The notes under the pieces were generated by a model. It was not told the DNA's origin. It did no database searches and saw only the letters and a list, made by a program, of their open reading frames with translations. From Pseudomonas urmiensis (GTDB taxonomy: Bacteria > Pseudomonadota > Gammaproteobacteria > Pseudomonadales > Pseudomonadaceae): DNA of 64,000 nucleotides. Positions 27,301 to 35,765 of the stretch are shown here, one piece after another; the first letter of the stretch is position 1; each line of letters starts with the position of its first letter. The stretch covers positions 1,369,001-1,433,000 of the forward strand of contig NZ_JABWRE020000001.1 of assembly GCF_014268815.2 (NCBI RefSeq), written 5' to 3'. A program made the translations under genes and the position numbers.

Positions 27301-29251
27301 GACAGGAGACATATTGCACGTCCGCGGTACCTTCGAAAAGGCAGCGTCTGAGCGGCGGGTCGCAGCAATGAAGCGGGTGCTCGCGGGCGGAGGCCTCATT
27401 CCTTCGCTTGTTGACTACTTCGATCCGGACACCGAACGAATGCCGAAGTGCCAGGTCGCGATTGACCTAGGTGACCTCAGTAAATACGAACTGAACCCCT
27501 CTCAGGAAGAGGCATTGCGGACCGCTCTATCCTATGGACCAATTTCACTGCTGCAGGGGCCACCAGGAACGGGGAAGACCAAATTCATTGCGTCGTTTGT
27601 TCACCTGCTGCTGTCGCGAGGGCTGGCTCATAACATCTTGCTGGTCAGCCAATCACATGAGGCAGTGAACAATGCCATGGACAAAGTGGCTGGTTCGCTG
27701 CGTGCGTCGAGCATGGATGTGCCTATGGTGCGTGTCGGCCTTCAATCAATGGTGTCGCCCGGACTCCGTAACGTCCAAGAGGATTCGCTACGTCAGCGCT
27801 ACCGCGAAAGCTTTGACGCGGAAATCACGGATCGTGTGCGAGCGGCGGGCGTGGCTATGGGGCTTCCAGAGGGTTACGTGCGTTCCGCAACGAAGCTTCA
27901 CATCACACTGGGTCCGATGCTCCAGAGCATTGACCACCTCATACACACGATAAACGAGACCGATAGTGAGGATCCCTCGGCTAAGGAGCACTTGCGACGG
28001 CTCAGGCGGGTGTTCGTCGAGGTCGCGGAGCGTCAGTTCGGCATTCAGGCATCGACCGGAAATGACGCCGCCAGCCTACGTAACTTAATAGGCCAAAAAC
28101 TCGAATCGTTGGCTCAACAGCACGGCTCACCGAGTCCGGCTAAATGCGCTCGGTTAGAGCAGATCGCTCTTCTATCGATGGAGTTTTCCCAGGTGCTACG
28201 TAGCCCACGCTCCAACTACACCGCTTTCCTCGCACGCAGCTCCAGCATTGTGGCAGGCACCTGCGTAGGCGTTGGCAAGCAGGCACTGGGCATCACAGAG
28301 GTTCCCTACGACTGGGTCATCGTCGACGAGGCCGCACGGGCATCCCCGATGGAACTTGTTGTCGCGATGCAAGCGGGAAAGCGCGTGCTACTGGTGGGCG
28401 ATCACCTACAACTGCCGCCGTCGTACCCCCGCGCCGTTGAGGACCAAGCGTCGGCCCTACTGGGAATGCAGCGAAAGGACTTCCGGCGGATGAACAATTT
28501 CCAACGTGCGTTCTCATCGAATTACGGCCAATCGGTGGGAAGAACTTTACGCGTGCAATACCGTATGGCAGAGCACATCAACCGACTCGTATCGCACTGC
28601 TTCTACGCGGATGCACTTGAGGTCGGACGCGCGCCTCCAGGAGCAGAGTACGAGAAGCTGCCCGGATTTCTCGCCTCGCAGGTTGTGTGGGTAGATACCC
28701 AAGATCAGGGTCGAGAGGCCTTTCACCGGCCGGCTGGTACCCACGAAGGTGCGCTCGTGAACGAGCAGGAAGCCTTGGCCGTCGTGGAAGTGGTTCGAGC
28801 AATCCTGACCTCAGCCGGTTTTTTGGAACAGGTCCAGGAGCAGGAAGGTGAGCATGAGCCCATCATCGGTGTGATCGCCATGTACTCTGATCAGCGCGAC
28901 ATGATCCGGGAGAAGCTCGAGCAAGCTGAATGGGCATCCGGGCTTCGTCACTGCTTCTCAGTTGGTACAGTGGATAGCTATCAGGGCAAGGAGAACCGCA
29001 TCATCGTGCTCTCAGTTGTCCGCAACGACACCAGCGAGAACATTGGTTTTTTGAGCGATCCAGAGCGCATCAACGTTGCCATGTCTCGATCAAAGGACCG
29101 GTTGGTGATCGTCACTTCCTCGGCCATGTGGCGTTCTCGGACGGAAACGCCGATGAAAAGCGTGCTCGACGAAGTCGAACGCCTCGCGGAAAAAAAACTA
29201 GCCACGTTCGTGCCATCCAAGGACCTGAAGCGGAGCCTGTCCAATGCGTGA
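24383..29251 (+). CDS. NERD-kinase-SF1 helicase giant, Mokosh-like
   Basis: A 1622-residue multidomain protein starting at TTG 24383 with AAGGAG nine bases upstream. Residues about 20-130 form a NERD nuclease-like domain ('PLDIDLLLL', 'VVELKNWSG'). A first kinase-like region has HRDITKRT (342) but no DFG; a second has HGDVKADN (621) and DIP (646), so only the second looks able to bind metal. From about 1000 comes a COG1112-type SF1 helicase: Walker A 'GPPGTGKT' (1059), 'VDEAA' (1314), 'GDHLQLPPS', 'QYRMAEHI', 'VDSYQGKE', 'NVAMSRSKD'. Kinase plus COG1112 helicase is the make-up of the large subunit of type I Mokosh anti-phage systems. The next gene overlaps by eight bases. Confidence 0.75.
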   Translation: MRINYLSPRGVLEVEHAALRELEAKLPRGWGAYAAFRLITRGSKQPLDIDLLLLTPNRILVVELKNWSGDISYSSGQWFHRGAAMPSPVDTTDNKARVLKQLIQEKIPSLKVPFIESLVVLCHPKCRLISFPDEQRRFVTTLPEFVHVASEGTRYKMRFPDIPPKWNYRSADPLPHRQQYNTIFSNSNPSVLKRRTVLHGFEQIEDHADYVHPRNIWSEFLAEHQENRSSKALLRKWNFEELAAGGTSTVERQTIGLRELRLNEALRIQAPGLHEDLLEPIGSATADDITTNFVEAYRLPTGIERLSEHLERNSNKSEQDRRLLAKSILARFSKLHALGIAHRDITKRTLWVLEPSRVILSTFAAARVPQAQTVGVHRVELETGSIELPEDEGVAAQARSIDPFARDVFLLGVLVYEMLESRELERLNNVPVYDDAVTLVVPALAPWYAKAMDLDPKTRYHNASEALDALNDCLSVDAGPDVCAEDFEGYETDASLITLPIKHTISTHPTKMVYESEQNGERVLVKCWPQLKYDPKYLARNLRLLAFLQQARSMRQSGFDAAPDVLDFGLSMFGLMLVTRWAEGQTLTEWLANNPEGRHRALVAHAVLNAVQRLHALGLSHGDVKADNIIVSQAAEAQMPQVVLVDIPDLSADGDEGVTVGTVPPALECASPLHRDAFAVCMLVLTLLPEDFTATRSDVNRAIELVDTLPPLDLLAETLQDELYPKQRSISTFKATLKRRGRSGSSSLDLVSNNGEYSVRATRHAETGHVRFNIVGVRQELYIKYDPKEDAVLGSAVKDVDHIEFVSAHRSKAFSLNGEIHVTFAEEADVTALAGLLYELYRANVLDDLVGNDAAVALGADPYARQSGGSSSQRVSATALWSALSDTDEMNVTKITVRQGAKQFSPDSEEWVIPFDCEAGVLDFSEGEGIELMERGVDPIDGSDRWFTVGWVSPDLGRDVMRVRSKNMRFSPKTGDILHVRGTFEKAASERRVAAMKRVLAGGGLIPSLVDYFDPDTERMPKCQVAIDLGDLSKYELNPSQEEALRTALSYGPISLLQGPPGTGKTKFIASFVHLLLSRGLAHNILLVSQSHEAVNNAMDKVAGSLRASSMDVPMVRVGLQSMVSPGLRNVQEDSLRQRYRESFDAEITDRVRAAGVAMGLPEGYVRSATKLHITLGPMLQSIDHLIHTINETDSEDPSAKEHLRRLRRVFVEVAERQFGIQASTGNDAASLRNLIGQKLESLAQQHGSPSPAKCARLEQIALLSMEFSQVLRSPRSNYTAFLARSSSIVAGTCVGVGKQALGITEVPYDWVIVDEAARASPMELVVAMQAGKRVLLVGDHLQLPPSYPRAVEDQASALLGMQRKDFRRMNNFQRAFSSNYGQSVGRTLRVQYRMAEHINRLVSHCFYADALEVGRAPPGAEYEKLPGFLASQVVWVDTQDQGREAFHRPAGTHEGALVNEQEALAVVEVVRAILTSAGFLEQVQEQEGEHEPIIGVIAMYSDQRDMIREKLEQAEWASGLRHCFSVGTVDSYQGKENRIIVLSVVRNDTSENIGFLSDPERINVAMSRSKDRLVIVTSSAMWRSRTETPMKSVLDEVERLAEKKLATFVPSKDLKRSLSNA

Positions 29252-30818
29252 GCGTTTCAATACCGTCGCTGTAGCGATTCCAGCGCAGCTTTTCAACGTG
29301 CGCTGTCATGTCTCCATCGACCGCCAGGTTCCAGTCATGACGGACTTCGCCGTGCGCTTACTTCACCTGAGCGGTCCTCTGGATGTCGGTGCCCTCCGGG
29401 AGTATTTCGGCCTATCCGCGAGCGAGATAAGGAATCTGCTTGAACTCTTGCGAGAAGAAGGTCTTGTCGGAGAGAGCAACGGCCGCATCTCGCTAACCTC
29501 TTATGCTGAGTCGCGCTTCGCGGGGTCATCACAAGGAATGCCGCGCTTCACAAGGATCGCTGAGCGGCAAAGCCGACCCGTCTTCGAGCTATTGAGTTAC
29601 ACGCCACTGCCCAAGGCGCTTTCGAGTAGCTACTGGGACAACGCCTTGGAGCTAAATTGGAATACGGACGACCCCGCAGCAGGCAAGACAATTGATAGGG
29701 CAGAGGCCGCGTTTCACAAGCATTTCCTCGATATCGAGCGCTTCGAACAGGAAGATGAGAACAAGCGAGCTTACGCTTGTTACAAAGTGGACGAGATTCG
29801 CGCTGGGCGCCCGTTCAGCGTCCCCCTTCCCGTCCACTTCGAAGTAGACGTCGAGGGCAACGTCGCGTTTGAGATTGACGCGCAGCTCGAACTTCTGCCC
29901 GAGTCACTACGTTCGCAGGTGCGGACCCTAACATCCGACCGGATCGCCGCACTCTCAACCCGGACCAACCACCTACGCACTTTCATCGAGTTCTTCGACG
30001 ATGAACTGCTCTCGCGATATTTGCTGACAGCGCAGGCTAGCGGGGAGAGGATCGCATTGATTAAACCCGACGGGCGGATCGGCCTGCGCAAAGACCAAGT
30101 GATCGATTTCGGGCGGTATGTACGCGATGTGCATGGCCAAGCGAACGGCGAAATGTACGATGCCGGCAATAGCCAAGCGCTTCTTGGCGCACCCTACATG
30201 CCCAAATGCCAGCAGCGTTTTTTGAATGGACTGAATAAGGCCCTCGCTACATCCAAGCGGGCTACGAACACTGAGCGGCCAGCGGCTATCTTCTGGATGA
30301 TCCCGGACTCTGATCTATGGGGGCGCACTAGCCTGGTTCGCGATCTCATCAACGGCATCCAGGCCGCGCTCAAGGAGAGCTTGGGTACAACGCTGGAAGT
30401 CGTTGCCATTGCGCCCTGCCGCCAAGAGGAAAACAGGGATCGCCTCGTCAAGCGCGCACGTCATCTTCTCGATGCAGGTTTCAGTCGCGTGTTTCTAGGT
30501 CCATACCAACCCAAGCAGGAGTGTTTCGAAGTTTTATTGATCCCTGGCATCTTCGGCGCGGCGACGTACCAGTGGGTAGTGCCAAGCGCAGACCGGTACA
30601 ACGTTCCCTTAGGGTTTGTGAGCCAGTCCGATGCAAAACTGCAGAAGATGGTTGAGTTTATTCAGGTTGTCTTGACGTCGTCGCTCTATGGGTCAGGTCG
30701 GAGAAACGGCAGCACGCCTGAAGGCCGCGGGTTCTGGTTCAATGACGCAGATGTGAGCGATTTCTCTCTTCATGAACGCTCTGTCACTGCATCACGAGAC
30801 CGTAATGAATTTATGTAG
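29244..30818 (+). CDS. Partner of the NERD-kinase-helicase protein, unknown family
   Basis: A 524-residue soluble protein whose start overlaps the previous stop (ATGCGTGA), so the two are translationally coupled. The first 90 residues look like a winged helix ('LDVGALREYFGLSASEIRNLLELLREEGLVGESNGRISLT'). The C-terminal part (about 340-500) has an alternating alpha/beta pattern: 'PAAIFWMIPDSDLW', 'LEVVAIAPCR', 'FSRVFLGPYQPK', 'VPLGFVSQSDAKL'. In Mokosh systems the partner is a phospholipase-D-type nuclease, but I see no HxK motif here, so it is either a diverged PLD fold or something else. Function unassigned; likely effector or sensor of the pair. Confidence 0.6.
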   Translation: MRERFNTVAVAIPAQLFNVRCHVSIDRQVPVMTDFAVRLLHLSGPLDVGALREYFGLSASEIRNLLELLREEGLVGESNGRISLTSYAESRFAGSSQGMPRFTRIAERQSRPVFELLSYTPLPKALSSSYWDNALELNWNTDDPAAGKTIDRAEAAFHKHFLDIERFEQEDENKRAYACYKVDEIRAGRPFSVPLPVHFEVDVEGNVAFEIDAQLELLPESLRSQVRTLTSDRIAALSTRTNHLRTFIEFFDDELLSRYLLTAQASGERIALIKPDGRIGLRKDQVIDFGRYVRDVHGQANGEMYDAGNSQALLGAPYMPKCQQRFLNGLNKALATSKRATNTERPAAIFWMIPDSDLWGRTSLVRDLINGIQAALKESLGTTLEVVAIAPCRQEENRDRLVKRARHLLDAGFSRVFLGPYQPKQECFEVLLIPGIFGAATYQWVVPSADRYNVPLGFVSQSDAKLQKMVEFIQVVLTSSLYGSGRRNGSTPEGRGFWFNDADVSDFSLHERSVTASRDRNEFM

Positions 30819-30916
30819 CAATAGTATTCATGGCTTTGCGTGACCACCTGAACCAGTATGGGTTCAGCGGCTGAGTGGTTAAAGGCGAGCACAGTGTGTG
30901 CTCGCCCGGTCGAAGA

Positions 30917-32296
30917 TCACCATTCTCTGGCTTGAGCCAGCTTGTCACTGATTTCCGGCACGAGGAACGCTAAGAGCTTGTTGAACAAAGGATCCTGTCG
31001 AAACGCCTCATCGTGCTTTGCCATGCCTTCTTTGATGATCTTCGTACGACGTGCCCATGTGCCCTTGGTGTCCTGGTCTTTCAAAAGCTGCTCATGGCCG
31101 TAAAGCCTGAGTGTCCACCCGAACGCGTACAGGTACTCTTTGTAGTGATCAAACGCGGTGTTGGCGACGTTCAGCAAGCGCGGCAGGTTGTAGCCAACCG
31201 GGTAGCCAAAACGGGCACTCAACATCAGTGAAACCATGCCGTGGAATTTGCCAGAACGGTGATCCGCCGGCAGCAGGAGTTCTGGCATCGCGATGCGCAT
31301 GTTCTCCCGGAGAATTATCCAGGCGGCATTTGTCTCCCGGCAGTCGTTCGCCGCATGCCTTGACCAGAAATCAATGAACGACTGACGGGCAGCAGAAGCG
31401 CTTAGCAACTGTTCGACCACTGCGCGTACGTACTCGTAATCCCTGTAGTAAACTTTCTGATCCTTGGGGTTGATGGTCAGCTGATCCAGGAACACTTCTT
31501 CTTTGACCCACCTGTCATAAATCTGGCCATTCTTCACCTCCGGGGTGGCGAACCAGCAGTCCATCGCCATCCGCTTCGACTCCTGCGAGCGCTTCAGTGT
31601 GGCGTCATTCACCACGAACACGTTGTAGTTGTTCAAATAGAAGATGTCTTCCTCGGAGGTGCGCGTGAGGCTGGGGTCGAAGTCCTGGAAGACCCAAATT
31701 ATCGCGCCGTTGTTCAGGCGATAAAACTCACGGCGGCCTACGATCTCGGTCAGGTACGTCGTCGAGAGCTGCACCTCGAAAGCGATCCGCTGGCCGGCGT
31801 GTTCGACTTGGACGTCCGGTTTGCGCCATTGCGCCCGGTCGGCCAGTCGAATGCCTTTCCAGACCACCTCAAGCTGCGGCTCAGTGCAGTTCTCGTCGGC
31901 GATCAGGCTGTCGCGAATGATGCCCTTCAATCTCAGGTGGGCCATGCTTTCTTTTGCTGCGTTGTACTTGATGCAGTTGATCTGCTGAGCACTGAGCTGG
32001 CCGCGAGTGGAAATCGAGCACTTTTGCTCGACCTCTTCTACGGGATGGTGACGGAAGTGGAAGCGACGCCCCTTGGTGCGCACGAGAATCACCGGTGCAG
32101 TGCACAGGTGGCAGACAAGCCAAGGTGCTTCGCGATTGCGCGTGTAGCGGCTGACCAGTTCAGCGCGGTCTTTGATCACCAGCCCAAGCTCGCGGCTCAG
32201 AAACACCTGCAGGTCAACGTCGAGTCCGGTCTCCATGTCGAGGATTGCGGTCAGAAGCATCGTATCGGTGGGTTGTGCGAATTCACGGGTGTACAT
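30917..32296 (-). CDS. CoiA-like nuclease, DUF6035 type
   Basis: A 459-residue protein with a CoiA-like layout. A zinc-ribbon region has 'CHLCTAPVILVRTKGRRFHFRHHP' (two Cys, then His residues) at about 80-105. A PD-(D/E)XK-type core follows: 'KPDVQVEHAGQRIAFEVQLS' (about 185-205), where D, E and Q take the places of the D-ExK residues. 'NGAIIWVFQDF' and 'NNYNVFVV' are further strands. CoiA-type proteins act on DNA in competence and related defence genes. It is transcribed opposite to the helicase pair, with GAAAGGA before its ATG. It is probably an independent accessory gene. Confidence 0.55.
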   Translation of the reverse strand: MYTREFAQPTDTMLLTAILDMETGLDVDLQVFLSRELGLVIKDRAELVSRYTRNREAPWLVCHLCTAPVILVRTKGRRFHFRHHPVEEVEQKCSISTRGQLSAQQINCIKYNAAKESMAHLRLKGIIRDSLIADENCTEPQLEVVWKGIRLADRAQWRKPDVQVEHAGQRIAFEVQLSTTYLTEIVGRREFYRLNNGAIIWVFQDFDPSLTRTSEEDIFYLNNYNVFVVNDATLKRSQESKRMAMDCWFATPEVKNGQIYDRWVKEEVFLDQLTINPKDQKVYYRDYEYVRAVVEQLLSASAARQSFIDFWSRHAANDCRETNAAWIILRENMRIAMPELLLPADHRSGKFHGMVSLMLSARFGYPVGYNLPRLLNVANTAFDHYKEYLYAFGWTLRLYGHEQLLKDQDTKGTWARRTKIIKEGMAKHDEAFRQDPLFNKLLAFLVPEISDKLAQAREW

Positions 32297-32426
32297 GGTG
32301 CTTTCCTTTCGTTTGGCTCGTGCTTCCAGAATCCCGATTGCGGCTTCGCGCTGCCACCGAACTGCTTACACTTACTACCACCCGGTGATATCCAGCTCCG
32401 CTAGACCTATTGATTCATGGCTGAAC

Positions 32427-33170
32427 CTACGTGTCTTTCTTTGCAAGTGCCTCATCAACGCGGCGCTTCAGGTCTGCCGCGAAGGCTTCTATGGCGTAGA
32501 TCGCTTGCTGAACGTCTTCGATGCTCAGATCAATCGGTTCGTCGTCGACGGTCTTTCCGTTGCGGTGAACGATGTCATGCCGCTTGATGCAGATCCGAGC
32601 GATGTCTGCCATCTCAAGCCCTTTCATGTGCTCACCAAACATCGCGCCCAAGATTTCACGGATGGTGGCCACGTTGTGGAAGCTGAGCTCGGATAACACC
32701 TTGAGCACAATGCCCTGAACGATCGCGGGATCCTGGGCGACCTGCTTGAGGGAGATCGTTCTCTTGCTCAACGCTTCGTACTCGGTGACGAGGTTCAGCA
32801 TCAGACGAGGCTCGCTGATGACAAGCTTTCGTACGACGGTGCTGATTAATGCCTCAAGTAAGGTCACTGCATGCGCATACACCAGCTTATACGTCGTGTC
32901 GGCTTGAGTCTGGTTGCCCACAAGCGTCAGCAGGCTGTAGGCGGTTGTCAGGTCTGTGGAGAACTCATGGAAGAACTGCTTGTGCGAATGTCGCTCCAGC
33001 CACAGGTACTCGGCTTGTTCCGCATCGAGCATCTCTATGTACTCTTCGTAGAACTCATTCCAGAGCCCCGTTGTGTCTTCAGCGGTGAGATCCAGGCCGT
33101 ACTTGTTGTGAATCCATAAACTGCATTGTTGCGCCTCGATTTCGAAGAACACGTCCTTGCTTGCACTCAT
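32427..33170 (-). CDS. HEPN-like protein, 247 aa
   Basis: An all-helical, acidic protein of 247 residues with AGGAGG ideally placed before ATG 33170. Near the C-terminus 'KRHDIVHRNGKTVDDEPI' contains R-x4-H, the RNase signature of HEPN domains, followed by the usual 'D...I...' helix ('IEDVQQAIYAIEAFAADLKRRV'). The central part ('YAHAVTLLEALISTVVRKLV') fits the RiboL-PSP/MAE-type HEPN group. Such proteins cleave RNA in abortive-infection and toxin systems. It lies 130 bases upstream of the CoiA-like gene on the same strand, so the two may be an operon. No antitoxin is obvious. Confidence 0.55.
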   Translation of the reverse strand: MSASKDVFFEIEAQQCSLWIHNKYGLDLTAEDTTGLWNEFYEEYIEMLDAEQAEYLWLERHSHKQFFHEFSTDLTTAYSLLTLVGNQTQADTTYKLVYAHAVTLLEALISTVVRKLVISEPRLMLNLVTEYEALSKRTISLKQVAQDPAIVQGIVLKVLSELSFHNVATIREILGAMFGEHMKGLEMADIARICIKRHDIVHRNGKTVDDEPIDLSIEDVQQAIYAIEAFAADLKRRVDEALAKKDT

Positions 33171-33325
33171 GTAGCCTCCTGTCCCATGTCGGTGGTGCTG
33201 CCTTTAAGTCGCGGCCCGGTCTGGGCCATGCAGCTTTGACAGCGGCGTATTGACTGTGAGTGATCATCAGCGATCATGCTCTGCATGCGTGCCTGTATTC
33301 TGCCACCATCGAGCGAAAGGATGAT

Positions 33326-34579
33326 GTGATCGCCATGCTTCAAGAAACCGTCTGTTACGAATGCGTTGTCGATCCTTATCTGGGTGGGGAGATTCGAGAC
33401 AGTGGCGCCTCAGCCGTCTGTAGCCTGTGTGACTCGAATCGCCAATGCGTCCCGCTCTTCGAGATCGTCACCCTCGTCAAGGCAATCCTCGATCGTTACA
33501 TCTGTGAGGGCGAGTTCGACTTCCGCTGGAATGGTGTTGAATCTGAGCAATACCAGTACGGTAACCCGCTCGATTTCTGGGTCGGAGAAGTGTTTGGCTG
33601 CGACAACGTCGAACCTATCGTTACGGCGGTGTGCAGTGAGCTCGCGTCATACAGCGATGGTGTGACGTACTCCAGGGTGTCCGCGATGCCGAACGACATT
33701 TGCTTTTAGTGGGGCGAATTCCAGGAGGGCATGAAGCACGGCAATCGGTTCTTCAACGATAACGCGAAGGCCTTTCTCGACTGGTTGTTCGACGACCTGG
33801 GTGAGTACTGCGCCCCATTGAGTGAACACGCGGTTGTTCCTGTACTCACGCCTGACAACGCACCGCCGATCTACCGCGCCCGCACCTGCCTGGCATCGGG
33901 AAGCGTGGATGAAATCCTGGCCAATCCTGCCCGCAATCTCGGGGCGCCGCCGAAGGCCAGGGCGGGCGAGGGCAGGATGAATCCCGCTGGTGTCCCTGCT
34001 TTCTATGGTGCGCTGGAGCGCCTGACTTGCATCGCCGAACTTCGGCCTCCAGTGGGCGGCACGGTCGTGAGCGGTGAGTTCAGATTGAACAAGGACGTCA
34101 GGGTGCTGGACTTCACGCGCCTGGAGGAGGCTGATCCGGGGCCCATGCTTAGCTTTTTCGATCCAGCGTTTTTCGCCAAAGAGGGCCGGCGAGAATTCCT
34201 GAGGTATCTGCACGGCGAGATTACTCTGCCGGTTCTGCCAGGCCTGGAGCGCGACTATCTGACTACCCAGGTCATCGCCGAGTACCTGGCGACGCACTGC
34301 AAACCTCGGATTGATGGTGTGATGTTCAGTTCGGTGCAGCAGGACTGTGGAACCAACATCGTGCTGTTCTCGCACGTGGCCTGCACAGCGGAGTCGATGA
34401 CATTCCGCTTCAAGGGTGGCATGGGGCTCAGGGGGGCGAAAGCATCTGACGCACCGCGAATCGAATATGTGCCGGGCAGCTTGATCTATCACAAGATTCG
34501 AGGCTTGGTGTACGACCCAAGCGATGAACCCCTACGAGAGAACTCGCTTGGGCCGCTGACTGAGATGCATGAGTTCTAG
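33326..34579 (+). pseudogene. HEPN/RES-NTD plus RES-domain gene split by an amber codon
   Basis: Two frames in the same phase, 33326-33709 and 33731-34579, are separated only by TAG at 33707. Reading through gives 'WGEFQEGMKHGNRFFN', the normal linker of proteins with a HEPN/RES N-terminal domain ('CYECVVDPYLGG', 'CSLC') joined to a RES domain. The RES part has 'YRARTC', 'NPAGVPAFYGALERLTCIAELRPP' and 'DGVMFSS', so the NAD-phosphorylase residues seem kept. GTG 33326 after AAAGGA is the likely start. AGGAGG stands just before ATG 33731, so the RES part could still be made alone. Function if active: NAD depletion toxin. Confidence 0.65.
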
Positions 34580-34645
34580 TGCGCGAACCCTCTGCAACCA
34601 GGCTCGGGCGCCAAGAAACGCCCCAGCCTGGCTGACACCTGTCTG

Positions 34646-35602
34646 TCAGGGGAACAGCATGAAGGTGCTGTTGGGGTGGCGCTGGGACTCGTCGAGTTCG
34701 GAAGTATCAAGCCCGTAGGTACGCAGCATCCAGCGGGACACGCCGCCGTGTCCCTCGCCGACCTTTGTCCGGCCATGCAGCGCGATGCGGTTGTTGACGA
34801 TGGCAATGTCCCCGGGCGCCAGGGCGACAGGGATCACGCAGTTCAAGCAGGCCTGTGTCAGCGCATGCATCGCCTTCTTGGCGGGCGTTTCACCAACATC
34901 GGCTGGCTGAGTGGAGCTGTGGCTGTAGCGAATCCAGAATCCGCTCTGCATGCGAAACAGCAGTTGGGCGTCATCGACCAGCAGTTCTTCGCCCAGGATC
35001 TCCTCCATGCCGTCGCGGAAGGTGAGCTGCGACTGCAGGATATATTGCGGTTTCTGCAGTTCCTGAATGTGCTCGGGGTCAAGCTCGCTCAAGATGGCTT
35101 CAAGCGGCATCACGGTCGTCGGCACTGCGTTGGGGTTGCGCAGCGCTGACAGGCAAACAAAGTCCGGCGATGGTGCAATGCGCGGGTTTTCAGGGTCGCG
35201 GTGGCCGCGCACGGGGAACGAAACACCATCGGTGTGGCCGTTCATTTTTCCCTGCGACTTTTCAGAAACCCGGCCTTCACCCGGAATCACGACCAGGTTC
35301 ACGAAGAGGTCGCCGCCGTTTTCCGAACCATACGACACGGTATCGGCCCCCAGTCCGGCCAGGCACATGATTGCCGTGGCACGCGCTACCAGTGTACCGA
35401 GGCAGTCCGGTACCGGACGAAAGCCGATTGGCGTGTCAGGAATGCTCTGGGGGTCGAACACGCTGCGCAAATGCAGGCACGGCATTTGCCAAGCAAGATC
35501 ATGAACGTCGCTGCGTTTACAGCCCAGATTGGCCAGTTCGGCATCAAGCGCTGGCAGCAAGGCATGGCCAAATGCAACGGGATCACTGAGCTGTTGAGCC
35601 AT
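34646..35602 (-). CDS. TauD/TfdA-like Fe(II)/2-oxoglutarate oxygenase
   Basis: A 318-residue protein if started at ATG 35602 (GAGG just upstream); a TTG at 35677 would add 25 residues. It follows the clavaminate-synthase/TauD fold: the iron ligands 'GHTDGVSFP' (HxD) at about residue 142 and the distal His and 2-oxoglutarate Arg in 'ALHGRTKVGEGHGGVSRWMLRTY' near the C-terminus. Some relatives hydroxylate free amino acids for peptide antibiotics. Substrate unknown. It sits alone on the minus strand in the island, convergent with the RES gene. Its presence among defence genes is unexplained. Confidence 0.7.
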   Translation of the reverse strand: MAQQLSDPVAFGHALLPALDAELANLGCKRSDVHDLAWQMPCLHLRSVFDPQSIPDTPIGFRPVPDCLGTLVARATAIMCLAGLGADTVSYGSENGGDLFVNLVVIPGEGRVSEKSQGKMNGHTDGVSFPVRGHRDPENPRIAPSPDFVCLSALRNPNAVPTTVMPLEAILSELDPEHIQELQKPQYILQSQLTFRDGMEEILGEELLVDDAQLLFRMQSGFWIRYSHSSTQPADVGETPAKKAMHALTQACLNCVIPVALAPGDIAIVNNRIALHGRTKVGEGHGGVSRWMLRTYGLDTSELDESQRHPNSTFMLFP

Positions 35603-35721
35603 GTCCTCAACGCTGAGCTGCGACTTCCAGTTCGTGATAACGATTCGCAAAGCAGTACAAAAATGAGCGTCGATCAATTGTGTGCCTACGCGTGCGGGTG
35701 ATATAAATGTGATATACGACA

Positions 35722-35737
35722 GCGTGACCTATCACGC
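35722..35737 (+). promoter_or_regulatory. Palindromic operator candidate before the ImmA-UvrD operon
   Basis: GCGTGA-CCTA-TCACGC is a perfect inverted repeat with a four-base centre, 28 bases before the start of the 358-aa gene and just after an A/T-rich promoter-like stretch (GTGATATAAATGTGATATAC). The first gene of the operon has ribbon-helix-helix-like segments, so autoregulation is plausible. Confidence 0.5.
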
Positions 35738-35765
35738 GTTTTCTTGCTAGCGATCGTTCGGATCC

